DNA of 64,000 nt from Fusobacteriota bacterium (GTDB lineage: Bacteria > Bacillota > TC1), in the NCBI GenBank assembly GCA_009773805.1, contig WTXA01000002.1, forward strand, positions 558,001 to 622,000. The letters are read 5' to 3'. Below are positions 54,220 to 62,930 of the stretch, piece after piece. A model generated the notes under the pieces. The model did no database searches, was not told the DNA's origin, and saw only the letters and a program-made list of their open reading frames with translations. Made by a program: the position numbers and the translations under genes. Each line of letters starts with the position of its first letter. Positions within the stretch are counted from its first letter, which is position 1.

Positions 54220-54972
54220 ATGGAAGAAAATATATTAAAAAACTACATTGAAGATCAAGTCGAAAAAGCCCATAAAAATGGAATTGGAGCAACCAAATTT
54301 CTAACACCAACAGAACAATCAGAAGCACTAAGCTACATCACACATCACAAATATAATAAGAAAGTTGATATAATTAAAAAAGGTGGCTATGAAAGTGCAG
54401 AGAGAGCAAGACTTATATTCCTAAACAAACAATGGGGAGAATATCAGAATGATCAGATACTAAAAGCATTAGTAATAGAACATAGAAAACAAGACAAAAT
54501 AGGTCATAGAGATATTCTAGGTGCTTTAATGAACATGGGGATAGAAAGAAACACCATAGGTGACATAGAAACTAAGGGTACACAACCAACCCTAGTATGC
54601 CTACCGGAAATTAGCCAATATATTTTGGATAATTTGACGAAGATTGGAAATATAGGAGTTGCTGTAAGGGGAATACCATTAGAAGAACTAGGCTCAAGAA
54701 TTGAAGAATTAGAAACGATGCATATTATAGCATCATCTATGAGAATAGATTGCCTAGTTGCTGAAATATTCAATATATCAAGAAATGAAGCATCAAACCT
54801 TATTCAACAAGGAAAGATTAGTCTTAATCACAAATTAGTGACCAAACAAGACGATAATGTAGTAGAGGGAAATACTATAGCACTTAGAGGTAAGGGTAAG
54901 GCTAAAATATTAGTCATTGATGGAAAAACAAAAAAAGATCGGATTAAGTTAGTTATAGGGAGATATGTATAG
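54220..54972 (+). CDS. ylmH: RNA-binding S4-domain protein, YlmH/RqcP2-like
   Basis: 250 residues. The N-terminal domain (about 1-85) includes [16 protein letters not shown] and ERARLIFLN; the middle holds [17 protein letters not shown]; the C-terminal S4 RNA-binding domain starts near [20 protein letters not shown] and includes [14 protein letters not shown]. YlmH binds stalled 50S complexes and has been linked to ribosome-associated quality control; it usually sits in the sepF-ylmG-ylmH-divIVA cluster, which is not here. No ribosome site precedes the ATG and a -10 box abuts it, so the mRNA may be leaderless. Followed by ybjQ after 11 bases. Confidence 0.88.
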   Translation: MEENILKNYIEDQVEKAHKNGIGATKFLTPTEQSEALSYITHHKYNKKVDIIKKGGYESAERARLIFLNKQWGEYQNDQILKALVIEHRKQDKIGHRDILGALMNMGIERNTIGDIETKGTQPTLVCLPEISQYILDNLTKIGNIGVAVRGIPLEELGSRIEELETMHIIASSMRIDCLVAEIFNISRNEASNLIQQGKISLNHKLVTKQDDNVVEGNTIALRGKGKAKILVIDGKTKKDRIKLVIGRYV

Positions 54973-54983
54973 GAGGAAAGATT

Positions 54984-55304
54984 ATGATTATTACAACAAC
55001 ACCAACAATTGAAGGCAAGAAAATTACCAACTACAAAGGAATAGTTTTTGGAGAAGTAGTAGCTGGGGTAGATTTTATTAAGGACTTCGCGGCCGGAATA
55101 AGTAATTTCTTCGGTGGCAGATCTGGTTCTTATGAAGGAGAGCTAATCAGAGCTAGAGAAGAAGCAATAAGTGAAATGAGCAATAGAGCAGAAAAACTAG
55201 GAGCCAATGCTATAGTGGCAATCGATGTAGACTATGAAGTCCTAGGACAAGGAAACAATATGCTAATGGTAACTGTCTCAGGTACAGCGGTAATTGTTGA
55301 ATAA
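54984..55304 (+). CDS. YbjQ/UPF0145 family protein
   Basis: 106 residues, with the family pattern [59 protein letters not shown] and [15 protein letters not shown]. Members form pentameric assemblies of unknown role and are sometimes called heavy-metal-binding domain proteins. Probably cytosolic. AGGAGG precedes ATG 54984. The next gene begins at the base after its stop, so translational coupling is likely. Length is typical. Confidence 0.9.
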   Translation: MIITTTPTIEGKKITNYKGIVFGEVVAGVDFIKDFAAGISNFFGGRSGSYEGELIRAREEAISEMSNRAEKLGANAIVAIDVDYEVLGQGNNMLMVTVSGTAVIVE

Positions 55305-55751
55305 ATGAAAATATTAATAGATGCAGATGGCTGTCCGGTAATGGATATTACACTAAGTATGGCAAAAGAAAGGGATATTGAAACAATCATACTCTGTGAT
55401 ACAGCTCATATTATCAATAAGGAAGGAGTCGAGACTATTACTGTATCAAAAGGTAGTGATAGTGTAGACTTTAGTCTTTTGAAGTTGGTTAAGAAGGGCG
55501 ATCTTGTAGTAACTCAGGATTATGGACTAGCAGGAATGGTATTAGCTAAAGGTGGTCTAGCCATCAGGCAAGATGGGCTCGTCTACAATGATTACAATAT
55601 TGACAGACTACTAGAAGAAAGACATAATGCCAAGAAATTAAGAAAAAGCGGTGCCAGATTTAAGGGACCTAAGAAAAGAACCATAGAAGATGATACTAAA
55701 TATACAAATGAATTAAAAAAACTTCTAGGAGAGAATAGTGAGAAGAGATAA
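55305..55751 (+). CDS. YaiI/YqxD family (DUF188) protein
   Basis: 148 residues with the conserved start MKILIDADGCPV, SDSVDFSLLKLVKKGDLVVT, QDYGLAGMVLAKGG and a basic C-terminal region (RFKGPKKRTIEDD). The fold is PIN-like, with conserved Asp residues that could bind a metal, so a nuclease-like activity has been suggested for the family; function is not established. It abuts the ybjQ stop without a separate ribosome site of note, and overlaps the capA-like gene by 14 bases. Cytosolic. Confidence 0.9.
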   Translation: MKILIDADGCPVMDITLSMAKERDIETIILCDTAHIINKEGVETITVSKGSDSVDFSLLKLVKKGDLVVTQDYGLAGMVLAKGGLAIRQDGLVYNDYNIDRLLEERHNAKKLRKSGARFKGPKKRTIEDDTKYTNELKKLLGENSEKR

Positions 55752-57030
55752 CTACGATAAAAGGAAAACAAAAAAAAACAAAAGAAAAACTAAGGATAAG
55801 ACCAATGTATACATTATTATCCTAATGATAGTTATCTTTGTTCTATCATCAACTGCCTTTTTGCTAGCTAATAAAAATGGGCGTGAGAAGTTGGTTGATT
55901 TTGGAGTTCTTCCAGTAGAGGTGAAGACTGCAACCATAGGTGCCATGGGTGATTTACTATTACATCCTCAAGTACAAGAAGGAAGCCAGACTGGAGATGA
56001 CACCTATGATTTTAATCCGATGTTTCAATATATAAAGCCATATATTGAAGAATTAGATTATAGTGTTATAAACTTTGAAGGCACTTTAAGTACCAAGGAT
56101 TGGGGTTATTCAGGCTATCCATTGTTCAAATATCCTGAAAATGTAATAGATAGTACAATGGCAACTGGTTTTAATTTGATGTTGACTGCTAATAATCATA
56201 TAGGTGATGGGAAACCCTCTGGTTTTCAGCACACTCTTAATCTTTTTGAACAAAAAGGTGCAGACTATGTTGGAAGTCGAAAGGATGCTACTGGCAAACA
56301 GTATTTAGTTAAGGAAATTAATGGTATAAATGTTGGCATGGCTAATTGGACTTATGGGGTGATTGCTGATAATGGTAGAGTTAGTGTTAATGGTATACCA
56401 GTTACTACTAAAGATGAGATGTTGGTTAATGTTTTTGATTATGGTAAGTTGGACTTGTTTTATCAGCAGGTGCAAAAGGATATTGTTGATATGAAAAATG
56501 AAGGTGCAGAAATTATAGTCTATTACATGCACTGGGGTGATGAGTATAGGATAGTAGAAAATGACTATCAAAACCTGATGGCTCAGCAATTGTGTAATAT
56601 GGGTGTTGATGTTATTGTCGGTGGACATCCCCATGTACTACAGCCTATAGAATATTTAACATCTGGGGACGGACAGCATAATACAATTAGTATCTATTCT
56701 TTAGGGAATGCGGTATCGAATCAGAGGATGAATTTTATGGACCGTAAAACTGGGCATACTGAAGATGGAGTGCTTTTCAGGTTTACTATTACCAAAGAAG
56801 GTAAGGAAAAGGCTTATGTTAGTGGAGCCTCATATTTACCTACTTGGGTTAATTTAAGAACAGAGGGTAGTAAGCGTGTGTATGAGATTATACCTTTAGA
56901 CATTGAAAAAGGTTGGAAAAGTTATTTTAAAACGCAAGCAGAAATCGATTCTGCAAAGGGTTCTTATGACAGAAGTAAGGCTATTTTAGAAGAAGGTTAT
57001 AATTCTTTAGTATTTAAATCAGAGTTATAG
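55738..57030 (+). CDS. CapA family protein (poly-gamma-glutamate capsule-like metallophosphatase fold)
   Basis: 430 residues. A highly basic N terminus (RRDNYDKRKTKKNKRKTKDK) precedes a TM anchor (about 25-46), then an extracytoplasmic PGA_cap domain with AMGDLLLHP, INFEGTLS, LTANNHIGDG, YYMHWGDEY and VGGHPHVLQPIEY, the metal-site motifs of calcineurin-like enzymes. Other pgs capsule genes are absent, so a role in polyglutamate synthesis is doubtful; surface polymer handling is a guess. GTG 55738 is 7 bases after AGGAG and overlaps the yqxD end. Confidence 0.88.
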   Translation: MRRDNYDKRKTKKNKRKTKDKTNVYIIILMIVIFVLSSTAFLLANKNGREKLVDFGVLPVEVKTATIGAMGDLLLHPQVQEGSQTGDDTYDFNPMFQYIKPYIEELDYSVINFEGTLSTKDWGYSGYPLFKYPENVIDSTMATGFNLMLTANNHIGDGKPSGFQHTLNLFEQKGADYVGSRKDATGKQYLVKEINGINVGMANWTYGVIADNGRVSVNGIPVTTKDEMLVNVFDYGKLDLFYQQVQKDIVDMKNEGAEIIVYYMHWGDEYRIVENDYQNLMAQQLCNMGVDVIVGGHPHVLQPIEYLTSGDGQHNTISIYSLGNAVSNQRMNFMDRKTGHTEDGVLFRFTITKEGKEKAYVSGASYLPTWVNLRTEGSKRVYEIIPLDIEKGWKSYFKTQAEIDSAKGSYDRSKAILEEGYNSLVFKSEL

Positions 57031-57124
57031 GTTATTTTAACTTTTTATGTAGTAAGTTTATATTCTATATGCTACAATTACTTCATATTTAAGAATATAA
57101 ATTATTATCAGGAGGTTTATTAAG

Positions 57125-57451
57125 ATGAACGAAAACAACCAAGTCTTTAGTAATGAGGACATTGAACAAAACAAGGTTATTGCTGCATTGGCATATCTAA
57201 TTTTCTTTTTACCGCTAATAGCTGCCAAGGATTCAGCATTCGGTAAATTTCACGCTAACCAAGGCTTGGTGTTATTTATAGCTTTCGTAGCAATTAGTAT
57301 ATTTCAGGTAATACCAATATTAGGATTTATCATATTTTGGTTAGGCTATGTTGCTTTAGTAATTATTGGTATTCTTGGAGCAGTAAGTGCCTACAATGGT
57401 AAAGCAGAAGAACTACCTGTAATTGGTCAGTTCAACTTAATCAACAAGTAG
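57125..57451 (+). CDS. Small membrane protein, DUF4870/Tic20-like (paralog of the 22.2-kb protein)
   Basis: 108 residues with about three TM helices. It shares FGKFHANQGLVLFIAF and ELPVIGQFNLIN with the protein at 22.25 kb, as well as the N-terminal amphipathic DIEQNKVIAALAYLIFFL. Function unknown; members are widespread small membrane proteins in Firmicutes. AGGAGG stands well placed before ATG 57125. A perfect terminator follows, so the gene is probably monocistronic. Confidence 0.82.
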   Translation: MNENNQVFSNEDIEQNKVIAALAYLIFFLPLIAAKDSAFGKFHANQGLVLFIAFVAISIFQVIPILGFIIFWLGYVALVIIGILGAVSAYNGKAEELPVIGQFNLINK

Positions 57452-57481
57452 TATTATTACAATAATCTATATATTGTAGTT

Positions 57482-57515
57482 AAGGAGTCTAGTATATACT
57501 AGACTCCTTATTTTT
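57482..57515 (+). terminator. Rho-independent terminator
   Basis: AAGGAGTCTAGTAT and ATACTAGACTCCTT form a perfect 14-bp palindrome, followed by ATTTTTAT. Confidence 0.85.
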
Positions 57516-57656
57516 ATAGGTATTTACTATGTTTTTTATGTAGAAAATTAGAGCTCAAACTGTTATAATGTTGTAGTTAGGTCTTTTACGAATCGCAATA
57601 ATTATATTATTAATTATTTTTGTATAGACTAATTATTTTTTTTAAGGAGGAAAATC

Positions 57657-58883
57657 GTGGAAAAACAAAAAAAAACCAAACCCCTTTTAATTCTAGCCGC
57701 TGCGACTGGAATTAATCTAACACTAGGAGTATTATACTCTTGGAGTGTTATATCCAAGGCTTTGACTTCAATGCCTTCTCCTTGGACAAACCAAGAAGCA
57801 TCATTGCCTTATACTGTAGCAATTATTGTATTTGCAATAACCTTGTTAATAGCAGGAGTATTGCAAGATAAAATGGGTCCTAAGAGATTCGTTGTTATGG
57901 GAGTAGTATTAGTAGGAGCAGGCTTAATTGCTTCAAGCTTTGCTACAACATCATTATTGATGATTCTGTCCTACGGAGTTCTTGTTGGTGGAGGAATTGG
58001 CTTTGGCTATTCTTGCGTAACACCAGCAGCAATGAAATGGTTTCACAGAGACTATAAGGGCGTAGTAACAGGACTTGTAGTAGCAGGTTTTGGTGTTGCA
58101 GCAGTTTATGTTGCACCAGCAACATCTTTATTAATCGACAATTTTGGAATATTCCCAACATTTAGAATATTAGGAGTATTTGTATTGGTAGTGGGCCTAC
58201 CTTTATCTATGTTGATAAAAAACCCACCAGCTGATTATGTGGCACAACCACCAGCTGTTAAAGCTAATCAAGAGCCAAAAGCTGTTATCAAAGGTTGGAA
58301 TTACAACTGGGTAGAGATGATTAAAACACCTCAATTCTGGTTCTTGTGGATTATGTTTGCATTAGCATCATCAGCTGGTTTGATGATCATTGGAAACGTA
58401 TCTAAGATTGCAAAACTACAAGCTAACTTTGAAGCAGGCTTCGTACTAGTTATAGTATTAGCAATTTTCAACGCACTAGGCAGAATCGGAGGAGGTTACT
58501 TCTCAGATAAAATTGGTAGAATACGTACATTACAATTAGTAATTATTATTCAAGCTATTAATATGGCTTTGTTTGTTATGTATACTTCACCACTTACAAT
58601 CGCAATCGGAACAGCTGCAGCTGGTTTAGCTTATGGCGCATTGTTAAGTATCTTCCCTTCACTAACATCAGACTATTATGGAATGAAGGCATTTGGTAAT
58701 AACTATGGAGTTCTATATACTGCATGGGGCTTAGCAGGAGCAATTGGTCCTGTGATTGCTGCTTCAGTAATTGACTCTACAGGTAACTTTAGTCAAGCTT
58801 ATGTTATTTCTGCAGTACTATTAATTGGTACTTTAGTAGTAAGTTTCCTAGTTAGACCAGTAACAGGAAAAAAAGAAGCATAA
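57657..58883 (+). CDS. MFS transporter, oxalate/formate antiporter (OFA) family
   Basis: 408 residues with about 12 TM helices. The N-terminal GINLTLGVLYSWSVISKAL is typical of OFA carriers, followed by the MFS motif LQDKMGPKRFVVMG, GFGYSCVTPAAMKWFHRDYK, and, in the second half, GRIGGGYFSDKIGRIR. Monocarboxylates or dicarboxylates are likely substrates; which one cannot be decided. The start is GTG 57657, 8 bases after AAGGAGG. A strong terminator follows immediately. The first third of the coding strand is A/C-rich. Confidence 0.9.
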   Translation: MEKQKKTKPLLILAAATGINLTLGVLYSWSVISKALTSMPSPWTNQEASLPYTVAIIVFAITLLIAGVLQDKMGPKRFVVMGVVLVGAGLIASSFATTSLLMILSYGVLVGGGIGFGYSCVTPAAMKWFHRDYKGVVTGLVVAGFGVAAVYVAPATSLLIDNFGIFPTFRILGVFVLVVGLPLSMLIKNPPADYVAQPPAVKANQEPKAVIKGWNYNWVEMIKTPQFWFLWIMFALASSAGLMIIGNVSKIAKLQANFEAGFVLVIVLAIFNALGRIGGGYFSDKIGRIRTLQLVIIIQAINMALFVMYTSPLTIAIGTAAAGLAYGALLSIFPSLTSDYYGMKAFGNNYGVLYTAWGLAGAIGPVIAASVIDSTGNFSQAYVISAVLLIGTLVVSFLVRPVTGKKEA

Positions 58884-58899
58884 TTAATATTAAAATTTA

Positions 58900-58932
58900 C
58901 GAGGAAGTCATTGGATGACTTCCTCGTTTTTT
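58900..58932 (+). terminator. Rho-independent terminator after the OFA transporter
   Basis: CGAGGAAGTCAT and ATGACTTCCTCG form a perfect 12-bp stem over TGG, followed by TTTTTT. Confidence 0.92.
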
Positions 58933-58933
58933 A

Positions 58934-58962
58934 TTGTATCGTTGTTGATTAAGTGTTATAAT
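58934..58962 (+). promoter_or_regulatory. Promoter of the metallophosphoesterase gene
   Basis: TTGTAT (58934-58939), a 17-base spacer and TATAAT (58957-58962), with TGn before the -10 box. The predicted start is near 58969. Confidence 0.7.
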
Positions 58963-58986
58963 ACAATGAATTATGAAGGTGGATAA

Positions 58987-59016
58987 ATGTACGTGAAGGG
59001 TATTAAAGTTAATTGA
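58987..59016 (+). CDS. Candidate 9-codon leader peptide coupled to the metallophosphoesterase
   Basis: GAAGGTGG is followed after 5 bases by ATG and the codons for MYVKGIKVN, ending in TGA that overlaps the next ATG by one base (TGATG). The downstream gene has no good ribosome site of its own (GAAGGG is 15 bases away), so re-initiation after this short frame is plausible. Evidence is positional only. Confidence 0.35.
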   Translation: MYVKGIKVN

Positions 59017-59858
59017 TGAAATTTTCGAGATATGTAAAATATAGTCTAATTGCATTTCTGACTATGGTCGTCATCCTGGTTGGTGTATACAATATTTGGA
59101 ATAATAATCGAGTAGAACTTACAGAAATAGAAATTACAAGTAATAACATTCCTGAAGAGTTTAAAGGTACAAGAATTGTACAAGTTTCTGATTTTCATAA
59201 TTCAATGTTCGGAAAAGATCAATCAAAAATATTGGAAAAGTTAAATGAAGCAAAACCTGATTTTATACTAATAACCGGTGATTTGATTGATAGAAGAAAC
59301 ACCAAAATCGATGTTGCAGTAAGTTTTGTCGAGGAAGCTATAAAAATAGCTCCAATATATTTTGTAACTGGCAATCATGAAATGTTAGCAGAAGATTACA
59401 ATATATTAAGAAATAAACTAATCGATGAAGGAGTTATAGTTTTGGACAATGAGTCTGTAATATTAAAGTCGGGGCAATCGACTTTGAAATTATCTGGAAT
59501 CATTGACCCTGGTAAGACTGAAGGGAGTGGTAAAGTCAAGAAAGTTAATGCATCGTTAGCTAGCATAGAAGGTGAAAGTGCTGATTTTAGCATACTATTA
59601 GCCCATAGACCTGATTTATTTAAGGTTTATGCAAAATATGACTATGATATAATATTTTCTGGTCATGCTCATGGTGGTCAATTTCGTTTTCCCTTTATAG
59701 GTGGTTTGTTAGCTCCAGATCAGGGATTTTTCCCCAAATATGATTCCGGTCTTTTTAGATTGGGCAAGACAACAATGATTGTTAGCAGAGGTCTAGGCAA
59801 CAGTTTATTTCCCTTTCGACTCTTTAATGGGCCTGAGTTGATCATAGTGGAACTATAG
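59016..59858 (+). CDS. Membrane-anchored metallophosphoesterase, YkuE-like
   Basis: 280 residues. One N-terminal TM helix (about 8-27) is followed by a calcineurin-like domain with the full metal-site set: QVSDFHNSMFG, LITGDLIDRRN, VTGNHEM, ILLAHRPDLF and FSGHAHGGQFRFPF. Related proteins such as YkuE act outside the membrane on nucleotides, lipids or cell-wall precursors. Start: ATG 59016 is preferred over the adjacent TTG 59013; coupling to the tiny upstream frame is proposed. It lies 47 bases before the FolB-like gene, which has its own AAGGAGAG. Confidence 0.88.
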   Translation: MKFSRYVKYSLIAFLTMVVILVGVYNIWNNNRVELTEIEITSNNIPEEFKGTRIVQVSDFHNSMFGKDQSKILEKLNEAKPDFILITGDLIDRRNTKIDVAVSFVEEAIKIAPIYFVTGNHEMLAEDYNILRNKLIDEGVIVLDNESVILKSGQSTLKLSGIIDPGKTEGSGKVKKVNASLASIEGESADFSILLAHRPDLFKVYAKYDYDIIFSGHAHGGQFRFPFIGGLLAPDQGFFPKYDSGLFRLGKTTMIVSRGLGNSLFPFRLFNGPELIIVEL

Positions 59859-59905
59859 TTGTACTATACTAAATTTGATTATTTACGTGAAGGAGAGATT
59901 TTAAA

Positions 59906-60625
59906 ATGAATTACAAAATGTATAAAAATTGCATAATATTTGCTACTCATGGAGACTGTCAGCAAGAAAGAGAACTAGGACAAAGATTTGTTCTTGACAT
60001 TTATCTATTAGGAAGAGACTTAAATAAAGTATGTAACGCAATCAGCGATGAAGCAGTTGAAAAAGCTGTTAAGGAAGTTGCTGTTGACACTCACTATGAC
60101 TTAGTACAAGCAGTAGTATACAACTTAAGCAACAGAATACTATCAGAATGTACAGAGGATGTACTGGAAGTTAAAATAGAATTAAGAAAACCATGTTCAA
60201 CCCTACGTGTAGGACCTCCAGGAGGCTTAATCAAGCATATTGGATCTCATGGAAGTGCAAGAAGAGAAGGCTATAAGACTGAATACACAAATATGGAAGA
60301 TTATAGATACACTAGAGTTGACGCTGCTAGAATCTTTAACAAAGATGTTAAGTTTGAAGTTGATGTTGATGTTGCCTTCCCGATGGAAGACTCAATCAGA
60401 GAAGATAATGTAGCCTATTCATTTAGCTACACTACAATTTATGATACAGCTGTTGATACAACACTAGCTAATAAGGACAAAAGCCCTGAAGATATTCTTC
60501 AAGAAATAGTGAATAATATCTACAAGATTAATCCTAAAGTCTATAAAGTTAGAGCGACAATTAGAAATCTATTACCAGAAAACAATATGTCAATTGACTG
60601 TATGGAATATCAATTTGTAAAATAA
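59906..60625 (+). CDS. Tandem dihydroneopterin aldolase-like (FolB) T-fold protein
   Basis: 239 residues, twice the size of normal FolB. The first half (about 1-115) carries FolB hallmarks: FATHGDCQQERELGQRFVLD with the catalytic Glu, DTHYDLVQAVVYNLSNRI, and the Lys in IELRKPCSTLR. After a linker (RVGPPGGLIKHIGSHGSARR), the second half looks like another T-fold unit (KFEVDVDVAFPMEDSIREDN, YDTAVDTTLANKD, YKVRATIRN) but lacks the HGxxxxER motif. No other folate gene is nearby. It may make dihydroneopterin products or act on another pterin. AAGGAGAG precedes ATG 59906. Confidence 0.75.
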   Translation: MNYKMYKNCIIFATHGDCQQERELGQRFVLDIYLLGRDLNKVCNAISDEAVEKAVKEVAVDTHYDLVQAVVYNLSNRILSECTEDVLEVKIELRKPCSTLRVGPPGGLIKHIGSHGSARREGYKTEYTNMEDYRYTRVDAARIFNKDVKFEVDVDVAFPMEDSIREDNVAYSFSYTTIYDTAVDTTLANKDKSPEDILQEIVNNIYKINPKVYKVRATIRNLLPENNMSIDCMEYQFVK

Positions 60626-60734
60626 GACTAAGTAAACGGAAGGCTGGAATTATTCTAGTCTTTCTTTATGTCTTTTACTATTTAGTCATACATGATATCA
60701 TATAAGTAATAATTAATTGGAGGACACCTACTAA

Positions 60735-62057
60735 ATGGAAATACTGCTACTAATCTTACTTATAGCATTAAACGCTTTTTTCGCAGCAACAGAAATAGCA
60801 TTAATATCTTTAAATGATAATAAGATAAAACAAATGGCCGAGGACGGAAATAAAAAGGCCAAAAACTTGGTGAAGCTATTAGGGGAGCCAAGTAGGTTTC
60901 TTGCAACTATTCAAATTGGTATAACACTGGCTGGTTTTCTTGCCAGTGCTTTTGCAGCAGGTAGCTTTGCTGAACCTTTGGTTAATTTCTTAAAAAGTTT
61001 TGGTATACCTATACCTATTGCTGTTCTCACACCAATTGTCGTTGTAATAATAACCATGATTCTAGCTTATTTTACTTTGGTTCTTGGAGAACTTGTGCCA
61101 AAACGAATCGCTATGAACAAGTCAGAGAGCATTTCCTTTGCTGTGGTGGGACCTTTGATGATTCTTTCTAAGCTTACTTTTCCTTTTGTAAAGTTATTGA
61201 CTATATCAACTAATTTTTTTGTAAGATTATTAGGAGTAGATCCTAATTCTGTAGATGATGATGTAACTGAAGAAGAGATTAGAATGATGGTGGATGTTGG
61301 TGAAGAAAAAGGTACAATAGACAAGCAAGAAAAGTTTATGATAAACAATGTATTTGAGTTTAATAATAAAACAGCAGGAGATATTATGACACACAGGGTA
61401 GAGCTAGTTGCTGTACCTATAGAAACTGAACTACCTGAACTGGTGAGTATAATCAATCAAGAGCATTATACAAGAATACCTGTTTATGAAGGGAATGTTG
61501 ATAATATAGTTGGGGTTTTGCATGTTAAGGACTTATTAAGATTATTGGATGATGGCTTATCAGATTCTTTTGATTTGGTTGAAAATATCAGAAAACCTCT
61601 ATATATACCTATACTTAAGAAAACTAATGAGATATTTGTAGAAATGAAATTAGCCCAAACTCATATGGCTATTGTTCTTGATGAATATGGTGGTACAGCT
61701 GGAATCATTACTATTGAAGATTTACTTGAAGAAATTGTTGGTAATATTTTTGATGAGTATGATGAAGAAGGTGATATTGAATTGAAAAAAATCGCTGAGG
61801 ATGTTTATGAAGCTAGCGGTTTAATTAGCTTATCTGAATTAGAGGGAACTTTAGGGATTGATTTGCCTATAGATGATTATGATACCTTAAATGGGTTTTT
61901 AATAAACTTATTCGGGCATCTACCGACGGGGAAAGTAGGAGAAGCAGTAAAATTTGGAAATGTTGAATTCCAGGTGCTGAAAGCAACCTATAAGAGGATA
62001 GAAAGAGTTAAGATTCATATCTATCATGATAATATTGGTATCAATGAGTTTGAATAA
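60735..62057 (+). CDS. CNNM/hemolysin-family membrane protein (DUF21, CBS pair, CorC domain)
   Basis: 440 residues. The DUF21 membrane domain (about 1-190) includes [17 protein letters not shown] and [20 protein letters not shown]; then come two CBS domains (about 205-330: [55 protein letters not shown]) and a C-terminal CorC_HlyC domain (about 350-432). Family members move Mg2+ or Co2+ across the membrane. The old name 'hemolysin' does not imply toxicity. GGAGG before ATG 60735. Plus-strand G+T rises from about 43% at the start to about 67% in the middle of the gene. Confidence 0.92.
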   Translation: MEILLLILLIALNAFFAATEIALISLNDNKIKQMAEDGNKKAKNLVKLLGEPSRFLATIQIGITLAGFLASAFAAGSFAEPLVNFLKSFGIPIPIAVLTPIVVVIITMILAYFTLVLGELVPKRIAMNKSESISFAVVGPLMILSKLTFPFVKLLTISTNFFVRLLGVDPNSVDDDVTEEEIRMMVDVGEEKGTIDKQEKFMINNVFEFNNKTAGDIMTHRVELVAVPIETELPELVSIINQEHYTRIPVYEGNVDNIVGVLHVKDLLRLLDDGLSDSFDLVENIRKPLYIPILKKTNEIFVEMKLAQTHMAIVLDEYGGTAGIITIEDLLEEIVGNIFDEYDEEGDIELKKIAEDVYEASGLISLSELEGTLGIDLPIDDYDTLNGFLINLFGHLPTGKVGEAVKFGNVEFQVLKATYKRIERVKIHIYHDNIGINEFE

Positions 62058-62077
62058 TTTAAGGTTAATGATATAAT
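62050..62077 (+). promoter_or_regulatory. Promoter of the amino-acid ABC transporter operon
   Basis: TTGAAT (62050-62055), a 16-base spacer and TATAAT (62072-62077), preceded by TGn. The -35 box overlaps the stop region of the upstream gene. Confidence 0.65.
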
Positions 62078-62120
62078 TAATTATTAGATGTAAAGAGAAT
62101 ATATAGTAGGAGGAATAAAA

Positions 62121-62873
62121 GTGAAAAAATTTGGAATTTTATTAGTATTAATTATGATGATGTTATTTGTTGTTGGTTGTGGTGCCAAGAATGAGAAGTT
62201 GTTGAAAGTTGGTACAGAACCAACGTTTCCTCCATTTGAGTTTACCGATGAGAAAACAGGTAAAATTGATGGATTTGATATAGCGTTGATTACTGCAATG
62301 GCAGAAAAAGCAGGCTATGAAGTAGAGATTACAAGTGTTGCTTTTGATGGTTTGATTGCTGCGTTACAATCAGGAAACATTGATATCGTTGCAAGTGCAA
62401 TGTCAATTACTCCTGAAAGAGAAGAAAGTGTAAAATTTTCTGATCCATATATAGATGCAGGTCTAACAATTGCTGTTACACAAAAAAATAATGATATAAA
62501 AGGTGAAGCTAATCTTAAAGGTAAAGTTGTGGGTGTTCAAATTGGAACTACTGGAGCGGAAAAAGCTAATGAGCTAAAAGCTAGTGGTTTAGTTAAAGAG
62601 GTAAAGACCTACAATACTATTGACGTGGCTTTTCTTGATTTATTAAATGGTGCTATTGATTGTGTAATCAATGATGGTCCTGTTAATGAAGCCTATATGA
62701 ATAAAAATGAAGGTAAGATAAAGACTGTTGGTGATACGCTAGTAAGTGATCAATATGGTTTTGCAGTTGCTAAGAGTAATGATAAATTGATTGGTGAATT
62801 AAATAAGGCCTTAAAGGAACTTATCGAAGATGGTACTTATGATACATTGGTTGCAAAATATTTCGGGGAATAG
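62121..62873 (+). CDS. Amino-acid ABC transporter substrate-binding lipoprotein
   Basis: 250 residues, family 3 solute-binding protein. Lipoprotein signal with lipobox VVGC (Cys near residue 20), then LKVGTEPTFPPFEFTDEKTG, KIDGFDIALITAMAEKAGYE, DGLIAALQSGNIDIVASAMS and IGTTGAEKANEL. Polar amino acids (glutamine, cystine, arginine) are usual substrates; which one is not evident. It starts at GTG 62121 after AGGAGG. A terminator-like hairpin separates it from the permease gene, consistent with excess binding protein. Confidence 0.92.
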   Translation: MKKFGILLVLIMMMLFVVGCGAKNEKLLKVGTEPTFPPFEFTDEKTGKIDGFDIALITAMAEKAGYEVEITSVAFDGLIAALQSGNIDIVASAMSITPEREESVKFSDPYIDAGLTIAVTQKNNDIKGEANLKGKVVGVQIGTTGAEKANELKASGLVKEVKTYNTIDVAFLDLLNGAIDCVINDGPVNEAYMNKNEGKIKTVGDTLVSDQYGFAVAKSNDKLIGELNKALKELIEDGTYDTLVAKYFGE

Positions 62874-62882
62874 TTAAATTCG

Positions 62883-62918
62883 GGATGCAACATCTATGTA
62901 TGTTGCATCCTTTGTTTT
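62883..62918 (+). terminator. Intra-operon hairpin (partial terminator) between binding protein and permease
   Basis: GGATGCAACAT and ATGTTGCATCC form a perfect 11-bp stem over CTATGT, with TTTGTTTT directly after. The permease ribosome site GAGGTG begins at the next base. Confidence 0.8.
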
Positions 62919-62930
62919 GAGGTGAAGAGT

